From NCBI GenBank assembly GCA_022560715.1, contig JADFSQ010000019.1, positions 1-12,484 on the forward strand: a stretch of DNA of 12,484 nt, given 5' to 3'. The translations under genes were made by a program, and so were the position numbers. This document shows positions 7,274 to 12,484 of this stretch, one piece after another; within the stretch, counting starts at the first letter, position 1; each line of letters opens with the position of its first letter. Below the pieces are notes generated by a model that did not search any database, was not told the DNA's origin, and saw only the letters and a program-made list of their open reading frames with translations. Source of the DNA: Bacteroidota bacterium. Its GTDB lineage: Bacteria; Bacteroidota; Bacteroidia; Flavobacteriales; Flavobacteriaceae.

Positions 7274-8514
7274 TAGTTATAAATCAAATATTTCTCTCTT
7301 ATTTTTATAAATCTTTTTAAACCTTTTTGCCAAGTCGCTTTTATTTCAGTTTCAGTTAAGCCATCTTCAATTTGCTGTTGTAATTTTTTGGTGCCAGCAA
7401 GTTTTGTAAAGAAAGGATTAAAGAAGTCTTCCTTTTTTAAAGTAGAAGAATAGGTTTCAATTAAATATTCAAGATTAATTTCGTTAAGGCGTTCTCCATC
7501 ACTTAAATCAAATCCACAACATTCAATTCCTTGGTGTTTTGGGTATTTTGCTCCTTCATTGGGTTGTGGCGTAAAACAATAGTTAATATCCTCATCTGCA
7601 ATAAATGGAGAACCATATACTTGAAATTGCTTATCAGTACCTCGACCAATACTTACATTAGTCCCTTCAAAAAAACACAAACTCGGATATAAATTTATAG
7701 CTCTGTCATTTGGTAAATTTGGCGATGGTTTTATGGGCAAACTATAAAACGTATTATGCACATAATTTTCTACAGGAATAACGGTTACATCACATTTAAT
7801 TCCATTTTCTAACCAACTTTCGCCATTTATCATTTTTGCATATTCACCAATGGTCATTCCATGAACTACAGGAACAGGATGCATTCCAACAAAACTTTGA
7901 TGTTCCATTTCTAAAATCGGACCATCAACATAATGCGCATTCGGATTTGGTCTATCGAGAATAAGTAGCGGAATATTTAGTTCTGCACAAGCTTCCATTA
8001 CGTAATGCAAACTTGAGATATAAGTATAAAAACGTGCGCCAACATCTTGAATATCAAAAATCATGATGTCAATATTTTTTAGATGCTCTGGAGTAGGTTT
8101 TCTGTTTTTGCCATATAACGAAATTATTGGTAATCCTGTTTTTGTATCAATGCCATCTTTAACTTTTTCGCCAGCATCGGCAGTTCCTCTAAAACCATGT
8201 TCGGGAGCAAATACTTTTTTTACGGAAATGCCTAAAGTCAATAAGGAATCTACAAGGTGAGTAAACTTTCTTTTCTCTTTTCTCTTTTCTCTTTCTTCTT
8301 TAAATATAACCGAAGTCTGATTCGCAACAATACCTACACGTTTTCCGTTTAAAAGCTGAAGATATTTTTCGGTTTGGTTAGCTCCAACTAAAATAGTATT
8401 CAGTTGGTAGTTTTCAGTATTCAGTCTTCTGTCTTCAGTCTTGGAAAAGTTTCCACAAGAAATCATTATTAAAAGAAACAATAAAACTGTATTTTTGAAA
8501 ACACTAAAACTCAT
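7273..8514 (-). CDS. namZ: Exo-beta-N-acetylmuramidase NamZ-like lipoprotein (DUF1343)
   Basis: 413 residues of the DUF1343/YbbC family, whose characterised members (NamZ of Bacillus subtilis and Tannerella forsythia) release N-acetylmuramic acid from the non-reducing ends of peptidoglycan fragments. Core motifs present: VGIVANQTSVI (60-70), FAPEHGFRG (102-110, with E105), DIQDVGARFYTY (154-165), ILDRPNPN (185-192) and FEGTNVSIGRGTD further on. The N-terminus is a lipoprotein signal with C20 in MISC. Two segments look inserted: residues 26-40, in which a TEDRRLN/TENYQLN heptapeptide repeats, and about 72-84, rich in E, K and R (KEEREKRKEKRK). Both are encoded by 7-bp-period repeats and the second lies between core strands of the conserved domain. 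Reading frame is intact. It diverges from the permease gene with only 9 bp between start codons. Confidence 0.88.
   Translation of the reverse strand: MSFSVFKNTVLLFLLIMISCGNFSKTEDRRLNTENYQLNTILVGANQTEKYLQLLNGKRVGIVANQTSVIFKEEREKRKEKRKFTHLVDSLLTLGISVKKVFAPEHGFRGTADAGEKVKDGIDTKTGLPIISLYGKNRKPTPEHLKNIDIMIFDIQDVGARFYTYISSLHYVMEACAELNIPLLILDRPNPNAHYVDGPILEMEHQSFVGMHPVPVVHGMTIGEYAKMINGESWLENGIKCDVTVIPVENYVHNTFYSLPIKPSPNLPNDRAINLYPSLCFFEGTNVSIGRGTDKQFQVYGSPFIADEDINYCFTPQPNEGAKYPKHQGIECCGFDLSDGERLNEINLEYLIETYSSTLKKEDFFNPFFTKLAGTKKLQQQIEDGLTETEIKATWQKGLKRFIKIREKYLIYN
8266..8301. repeat. Heptanucleotide repeat tract inside namZ (TTTTCTC units)
   Basis: Three perfect TTTTCTC units in tandem (8271-8291), with a degenerate TTTCTTC next (8292-8298) and a partial unit before. 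In the coding direction they read GAGAAAA and give the charged stretch EEREKRKEKRK, in a place where family members normally go straight from NQTSVI to a short loop and HLVDSL. A 7-bp unit changes frame each copy, so only changes of three units preserve the gene. Confidence 0.8.
8401..8442. repeat. Degenerate heptanucleotide repeat tract inside namZ (CAGTCTT units)
   Basis: Six 7-bp units in register: CAGTTGG, TAGTTTT, CAGTATT, CAGTCTT, CTGTCTT and CAGTCTT. Translated on the minus strand, 21 bp equals seven residues, giving TEDRRLN followed by TENYQLN. The tract encodes the linker between the lipidated cysteine and the folded domain of NamZ. Confidence 0.8.
8490..8497 (+). promoter_or_regulatory. 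Bacteroidota-type -7 box for the permease gene
   Basis: TATTTTTG matches TAnnTTTG exactly and would start transcription near 8501, about 23 nt before the TTG start codon at 8524. It lies inside the first codons of the divergent namZ gene. No TTG -33 element is seen at normal spacing. Confidence 0.42.
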
Positions 8515-8523
8515 TATTATAAT

Positions 8524-9762
8524 TTGAATTATGAATATTTTATAGCAAAACGCATTATTGGCAGTAAAGCGTATAAAAGTAGTATTTCGGCACCAATAAT
8601 AAAAATTGGTATCGCTGCAATTGCTATCGGAATTATTGTAATGATGATTGCCATTGCAACAGGAATTGGTTTACAACAAAAAATTAGAGATAAAGCAGTA
8701 GCGTTTAATGGACATATAACGATTTCTAAATTTGTTAATACTGCTTCTGACGAATCCAAAAACCCTATTTCTATAAACCAGGAATTTTATCCAGAATTAA
8801 GCACAGTAGAAGGCATTACTCATATTCAAGCTGTAGCTACAAAATTTGGTATAATTCGTACCGAAACCGATTTTGAAGGTATGGTTTTTAAAGGTGTTGG
8901 ACAAGATTATAGTTGGACTTATTTTGAAGAATTTTTAATAGATGGAAAGCTTCCAGGTTTTTCCGATAAAACGAATAATGATGTTCTAATTTCTCAATAT
9001 CTGTCAAACCGATTAAATTTTAAAGTTGGCGATAGTTTTGAAATGTTTTTCATGAAAGAAGATCTAAATAAACTACCATTTATACGAAAATTCAATATAG
9101 TTGGAATATATAATTCTGGCTTTCAGGAATTAGACAAAACCTATCTTCTGGGAGACATTAAACATGTACAGCGTTTAAATAAATGGCGTCCTGACCAAAT
9201 AGGAAACTTTGAAATTTTTATTGATGATTACAGCCAATTGGAAGCCAAAAGAGATGAAATAGATTTCTATAAAACACCAACTTTAAACACACAAACGGTA
9301 GTCGAAAAATATGCTACTATTTTTGAGTGGATTGGCATTTTCGATAAAAATGTTTATGGCATCATTGGCATTATGATTCTTGTTGCAGGTTTTAATATGA
9401 TAACAGCATTGTTGGTTTTAATTTTGGAACGCACACAAATGATAGGCATTTTAAAAGCTCTTGGAAGCAACAATTGGAGCATCCAAAAATTGTTTTTATA
9501 CAATGCTTCTTATCTTATTGTTTTGGGATTATTCTGGGGAAACCTTATAGGATTAACATTATTGTTTGTTCAAGATTATTTTCAAATATTGGAATTTCCA
9601 AATCCAAAGGATTATTATATGAAAACTGTGCCCATTTATTTTAATTTCGGATACATTGTTGCTCTAAATATTGGTACTTTTTTGTTGTGTCTAATCATAC
9701 TTTTGGTGCCTTCGTTTGTTATCACCAAGATTACTCCAATAAAAGCCATTAGGTTTGAATAA
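8524..9762 (+). CDS. LolC/LolE-type ABC transporter permease (FtsX/MacB family)
   Basis: 412-residue inner-membrane permease with four predicted membrane segments: about 26-50, 277-300, 326-350 and 375-398. The large loop 51-275 would be the periplasmic MacB-like domain and the C-terminal half the FtsX domain, with the coupling-type motif ERTQMIGILKALGSNNWSIQ (302-321) and the family ending TKITPIKAIRFE. This is the layout of LolC/LolE, which pull lipoproteins out of the inner membrane with the ATPase LolD; no ATPase gene is in the window, so it would have to be encoded elsewhere. The start is a TTG: no ATG lies in frame before the stop at 8482-8484, and MNYEYFIAKR is the usual N-terminus. 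MacB-like export of other substrates is an alternative. Confidence 0.88.
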   Translation: MNYEYFIAKRIIGSKAYKSSISAPIIKIGIAAIAIGIIVMMIAIATGIGLQQKIRDKAVAFNGHITISKFVNTASDESKNPISINQEFYPELSTVEGITHIQAVATKFGIIRTETDFEGMVFKGVGQDYSWTYFEEFLIDGKLPGFSDKTNNDVLISQYLSNRLNFKVGDSFEMFFMKEDLNKLPFIRKFNIVGIYNSGFQELDKTYLLGDIKHVQRLNKWRPDQIGNFEIFIDDYSQLEAKRDEIDFYKTPTLNTQTVVEKYATIFEWIGIFDKNVYGIIGIMILVAGFNMITALLVLILERTQMIGILKALGSNNWSIQKLFLYNASYLIVLGLFWGNLIGLTLLFVQDYFQILEFPNPKDYYMKTVPIYFNFGYIVALNIGTFLLCLIILLVPSFVITKITPIKAIRFE

Positions 9763-9773
9763 ATGTTCTTTTT

Positions 9774-9852
9774 GGGCGTTACCTTTCAGGTCAGGCTTTC
9801 CGCTATATCTTTTTTGAAAAATAAAAAAGGATGTCGCTTCAATCCTTAACGC
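9774..9852. repeat. Imperfect palindromic intergenic element (flavobacterial REP-like)
   Basis: A 79-bp stretch bounded by GGGCGTTA (9774-9781) and TTAACGC (9846-9852), which are inverted copies. Inside, GGCTTTCCGCTATATC (9794-9809) pairs imperfectly with GATGTCGCTTCAATCC (about 10 of 16 positions) and TTTTTT pairs with AAAAAA around GAAAAATA. The wording (GTCAGGCTTTCCGCTATATC, GTCGCTTCAATCC, AACGCAA) resembles a dispersed intergenic repeat I recall from flavobacterial genomes; that is memory, not a search. It lies directly after the permease stop and may also terminate that transcript. Confidence 0.6.
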
Positions 9853-9876
9853 AAACAGTTCGGTATAAATAAAATC

Positions 9877-9911
9877 AACTTTAAACTTTAACTTTTTAAC
9901 TTTTAACTATT
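9877..9911. repeat. AACTTTA-type short repeat, period about 7 bp
   Basis: The motif AACTTT or a near copy starts at 9877, 9884, 9890, 9898 and 9905, i.e. spacings of 7, 6, 8 and 7 bp. The tract runs straight into the -7 promoter box of the cysteine synthase gene, so it occupies the whole region where a -33 element would be. Confidence 0.6.
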
Positions 9912-9915
9912 TTTG
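9908..9915 (+). promoter_or_regulatory. Bacteroidota-type -7 box for the cysteine synthase gene
   Basis: TATTTTTG matches TAnnTTTG exactly. Predicted start of transcription is near 9919, giving a leader of about 45 nt that is almost wholly a hairpin. No TTG -33 element is present upstream; instead there is an AACTTT repeat tract. Confidence 0.5.
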
Positions 9916-9957
9916 CATCTTCATACATCGAAGCTTTAGCGTAGATGTATGCAAAAA
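9910..9957 (+). promoter_or_regulatory. Bulged inverted repeat / leader hairpin before cysteine synthase
   Basis: GATGTATGCAAAAA (9944-9957) is complementary to TTTTTGCAT (9910-9918) plus ACATC (9925-9929), separated by six extra bases CTTCAT. Alternatively CATACATC (9922-9929) pairs with GATGTATG (9944-9951) around a 14-nt loop. The structure starts inside the -7 box and ends six bases before the ATG. It could be a DNA operator or an mRNA 5' hairpin; the sequence alone does not decide. Confidence 0.5.
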
Positions 9958-9963
9958 TGATTT

Positions 9964-10944
9964 ATGGACTACGCAAAAAACATATTAGAAACTATTGGCA
10001 ATACACCTTTGGTAAAATTAAATAAACTCGTTGAAGATTTACCGTGTTTGGTGTTGGCAAAATACGAAACTTTTAATCCAGGAAACTCTGTAAAAGACCG
10101 AATAGCTTTAACCATGATTGAAGATGCCGAAGCAGATGGACGACTAAAACCAGAAGGAACAATTATTGAAGGCACTTCAGGAAACACAGGAATGGGTTTG
10201 GCATTGGTAGCAATTGTAAAAGGATATAAGTGCATTTTTGTAATAAGTGATAAGCAATCCAAAGAAAAAATGGATATTCTTCGGGCAGTTGGTGCAGAGG
10301 TTATTGTATGTCCAACAGATGTTGAGCCAACAGATCCACGTTCATATTATTCAGTTTCAAAACAATTAGCCGAAGAAACACCAAATTCGTGGTTTGTAAA
10401 TCAGTACGATAACCCAAGTAATGTTAAGGCACATTACCAAAGTACAGGACCAGAAATCTGGAAACAAACCGATGGTAAAATCACACATTTTGTGGTTGGT
10501 GTTGGTACAGGCGGAACTATTTCTGGAGTTGGTAAATATTTAAAAGAACAAAATCCAAACATTAAACTTTGGGGAATTGATACTTATGGAAGCGTTTTTA
10601 AAAAATATCACGAAACAGGAATTTTCGACAAGAACGAAATTTATCCTTATGTTACCGAAGGTATTGGTGAAGATATATTACCAGAAAATGTAAATTTTTC
10701 AATTATTGATGGTTTTACAAAAGTAACCGATAAAGATGCTGCTGTTTACACGCAACGTCTTGCCAAAGAAGAAGGTATGTTTCTCGGTAATTCTGCTGGA
10801 GCAGCAATAAAAGGCTTGTTACAACTTAAAGAACATTTTACAAAAGACGATGTTGTTGTGGTATTGTTTCACGATCATGGCAGTCGTTATGTTGGTAAAA
10901 TGTTTAATAACGATTGGATGCGTAAGATGGGCTATATAGATTAG
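9964..10944 (+). CDS. Cysteine synthase / cystathionine beta-synthase-like PLP enzyme
   Basis: 326-residue fold-type II PLP enzyme expected to make cysteine, or cystathionine, from an activated or free serine in the cytoplasm. Visible: substrate and cofactor lysine K44 in NPGNSVKDR, the TSGNTG loop (71-76), the phosphate-binding GTGGT (181-185) and SAG (277-279). DVEPTDPRSYYSVSKQLAEE (119-138), QYDNPSN and TEGIGEDILP (231-240) resemble the catalytic core of cystathionine beta-synthase more than CysK, but the protein ends at 326 without the C-terminal CBS domain pair and without a haem-binding N-terminal extension. Hence cysteine synthase or an O-acetylserine-using CBS are both possible and I give no gene symbol. 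It has its own promoter box and leader hairpin and is convergent with the next gene, only 2 bp separating the stops. Confidence 0.88.
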   Translation: MDYAKNILETIGNTPLVKLNKLVEDLPCLVLAKYETFNPGNSVKDRIALTMIEDAEADGRLKPEGTIIEGTSGNTGMGLALVAIVKGYKCIFVISDKQSKEKMDILRAVGAEVIVCPTDVEPTDPRSYYSVSKQLAEETPNSWFVNQYDNPSNVKAHYQSTGPEIWKQTDGKITHFVVGVGTGGTISGVGKYLKEQNPNIKLWGIDTYGSVFKKYHETGIFDKNEIYPYVTEGIGEDILPENVNFSIIDGFTKVTDKDAAVYTQRLAKEEGMFLGNSAGAAIKGLLQLKEHFTKDDVVVVLFHDHGSRYVGKMFNNDWMRKMGYID

Positions 10945-10946
10945 CA

Positions 10947-12053
10947 TCATTTTTTAAGTGTAATGGTCTTTTTGGTTTTTGCACTTTTTCGTGCTGCTTC
11001 TAAGATTTCCATCCCTATCATATTGTTTTCCAGAGAGGATAAGTCATAAGGTTTTAAGGTAATTTCATTTTTTACAACAGCAGCCAATAATGCAAAAGGG
11101 TCGTTAAATGGGCTTTCTAGTTCTTCAAGCTCATAAGATTTTTCCTGATAAGCATCATAACCTTCGGCGATACGCACACGCAGGGTGTTACGGTTGTCAG
11201 CATATATAGCTCCTTTAAGACCATAAAGCTCCATATCTTTTCTACCCATTGGTCAGTTCCATGACGCCTGAATTATTGTTTTAACCTTGTCGTAAGTTAA
11301 AATAATAGTTGCATCATCATCCACTTTTGGATTATTTTCGGGTTGTAGCTGTTGTGTAACCGCAGTAACGCTATTTGGTTTTTTGCCATCAAGTAACCAG
11401 GTAATGAGATTTACGCCATAGCATCCAAAATCCATAATAGCTCCTCCACCATTTTCAACAGGGTCTAACAACCAATCTAAAAATTCGCTATTAATACCCA
11501 GTTTTTTTGGCCCTCTATGACCGTCGCGCACAATAACTTTACGTAAATCTCCCACCGTACCGTTTTTTAACAGCTCATAAGCTTTGTGATTAGTAGGATA
11601 CCAGGTAGTTTCAAAATTGGTAAGCAAGTGTATCTTGTATTTTTTAGCAAGAGCTTCCATTTTTTTGGCGTGTTTCAAACTTACTGCCAAGGGTTTTTCA
11701 ACCATAACATGAATACCTTTTGGCGCACAGATTTCTACCACTTTTAAATGCTCGTAAATGCTTCCAAATGCAGTGACAGCTTCAGGCTGGGTTGCGGATA
11801 TCATTTCTTCTAAGGTGTTAAAAACGATATTCATAGTGTAACCGTGTTGTTTGGAATATCGTTGCGCCAAATCACGGTTTGGTTCTACAATACCTACAAT
11901 TTTAATATCACCACGATCTTCGCGACCAAGAATCCAATGCACATGGGTGTGAGTAAGACCTACAACGCCTACTTTTAGTGGCTCTTTTTGAGCCAAAATA
12001 TTTAATGATGTCATGAGAATTACACAAACAGCAATCAGGAATTTATGTGACAT
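10947..12053 (-). pseudogene. Gfo/Idh/MocA-family oxidoreductase with in-frame stop
   Basis: One 368-codon frame interrupted by a TGA at 11253-11255 (codon 267). The first part has a Sec signal peptide (MSHKFLIAVCVILMTSLNIL, cut near AQ-KEP), an N-terminal Rossmann-type domain in which KVGVVGLTHTH replaces the usual GxGxxG, the EKP motif (119-121, K120 catalytic-type), and GGGAIMDFGCYGVN (202-215, D208). The frame continues past the stop without shift (PMGRKDMELYGLKGAI) to a second TGA at 10947-10949. Related proteins read SWNWP where this reads SWN-stop-P, so a TGG-to-TGA change is likely. The truncated product lacks about 100 residues of the C-terminal beta-sheet domain. An ATG two codons after the stop could restart translation, so a split protein or sequencing error remains possible. 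Substrate unknown, probably a sugar derivative in the periplasm. Confidence 0.82.
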
Positions 12054-12363
12054 AAAGTATTGTTTTTTATAAGTTGGTGTTGTTTAAAATACTGATAATG
12101 TAAAAAAACGTTTCATAATTTACTTATTAACAGTTATCTGCCTAACGCAGGGAGAAACAAAGTTAATGGTTTTTATTTATTTATAAAATAATAATAATGT
12201 GTTCCTTTTTCAGTTGGTCATAAATTAGATCTCGAAGAAGATAGAATAGTCTCGAAAGAAGAAGGGATAAGATTATCGGGCACGTGCTATTTTTTGAACT
12301 GTGGAAGCAAATCCCGGAAAAATAAAAAAACTAGTACCAAAAACAACTTTAATTTATCATACA
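12054..12363. other. Non-coding stretch upstream of the oxidoreductase and the terminal ORF
   Basis: 310 bp without a convincing gene. It must carry the promoters of the minus-strand oxidoreductase and, presumably, of the plus-strand ORF at 12364, but I see no exact TAnnTTTG box on the relevant strand; CTATTTTTTG (12278-12287) is one base too long. A small CTGC/GCAG hairpin lies near 12138-12150, and a TCTCGAAGAAGA-like motif occurs twice 20 bp apart (12230 and 12250). A plus-strand frame is open from about 12200 but has no ATG, GTG or TTG start. Confidence 0.5.
12230..12262. repeat. Two near-identical 12-13-bp direct repeats
   Basis: TCTCGAAGAAGA (12230-12241) and TCTCGAAAGAAGA (12250-12262), differing by one inserted A, begin 20 bp apart, i.e. 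about two helical turns. This would suit a tandem protein-binding site upstream of the ORF at 12364, but no regulator is identified and the motif is purine-rich. Confidence 0.35.
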
Positions 12364-12484
12364 ATGTCAGTAAATTTACAGATAACGACGGAGTTGAAAT
12401 CGGCTTTAGAAAAACAAGCTCGGTTAATACAAAAATTAGAAGATATCAAAGATTTGGTTAGAGATGACATAGAACTCACAACAC
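12364..12484 (+). CDS. Start of an unidentified protein with a helical N-terminus (partial)
   Basis: An ATG at 12364 opens a frame that stays open to the window end (40 codons plus one base). The translation is rich in E, K, L and Q with heptad-like spacing (ELKSALEKQARLIQKLEDIK), so a short coiled coil is likely. Nothing more can be read. In Bacteroidota, similar helical N-termini precede the helix-turn-helix of small excisionase-like proteins, which is a guess only. The rest of the gene lies outside the window. Confidence 0.42.
   Translation, partial: MSVNLQITTELKSALEKQARLIQKLEDIKDLVRDDIELTT

Noticed and set aside
11253..11255. TGA possibly read as tryptophan or selenocysteine
   Set aside because: The gene ends in TGA itself (10947-10949), tryptophans in the window use TGG, and no selenocysteine insertion hairpin is obvious; a point mutation is simpler.
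12138..12150. CTGCCTAACGCAG as a second copy of the palindromic element's right end
   Set aside because: Only the string TAACGCA is shared; the rest of the element is absent.
12200..12402. Plus-strand open frame VPFSVGHKLDLEEDRIVSK... across the right-hand non-coding stretch
   Set aside because: It begins right after a stop without any ATG, GTG or TTG, and composition looks random; it also overlaps the better-supported ORF at 12364.
1..12484. tRNA, rRNA or CRISPR arrays, toxin-antitoxin or defence genes
   Set aside because: No T-loop GTTCRANYC with a matching cloverleaf, no regularly spaced repeats of CRISPR length, and no recognisable defence proteins were seen on reading both strands.

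Overview
The window reads as a piece of chromosome from a flavobacterium or close relative (Bacteroidota). The basis is AT-rich DNA with A/T-ending codons, TAA/TAG-dominated stops, almost no Shine-Dalgarno sequences, promoter-like TAnnTTTG boxes, several Sec or lipoprotein signal peptides, and gene families typical of Flavobacteriia. Identifications come from reading the translations; no database search was possible.

Layout. Positions 1-2372 are a minus-strand pair: glmM (phosphoglucosamine mutase) followed 24 bp later by a class V aminotransferase that runs off the left edge. Diverging from glmM is a plus-strand group: acpH-like ACP phosphodiesterase, a gamma-glutamyltransferase predicted to be a lipoprotein, and an uncharacterised membrane-anchored protein (2447-5570). 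A complete IS30-family insertion sequence (5611-6647) with matching ends lies downstream. After it come a small secreted protein of unknown role (6863-7237), then, convergent, a NamZ/DUF1343 lipoprotein (7273-8514), with an AT-rich inverted repeat between them that probably terminates both. NamZ diverges, with only 9 bp between start codons, from a LolC/E-type permease (8524-9762). A 201-bp intergenic stretch holds a palindromic element, a short 7-bp-period repeat, a promoter box and a leader hairpin, and leads into a CBS-like cysteine synthase (9964-10944). Convergent to it is a Gfo/Idh/MocA oxidoreductase interrupted by an in-frame TGA (10947-12053). The last 430 bp are mostly non-coding, ending in the first 40 codons of an unidentified gene.

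How the genes fit together. The content is mostly cell-envelope and central metabolism: amino-sugar supply (GlmM), cell-wall sugar salvage (NamZ), envelope trafficking (LolC/E-type permease), glutathione or gamma-glutamyl peptide breakdown (GGT) and cysteine synthesis. GGT and the cysteine enzyme could be linked through sulfur metabolism, but they are not in one operon.

I found no clear new biological system. The best second-look items are the nonsense codon in the oxidoreductase, two heptanucleotide-repeat tracts translated inside namZ, the long palindrome at the left end of the IS, the intergenic palindromic element after the permease gene, and the bulged hairpin in the cysteine synthase leader.
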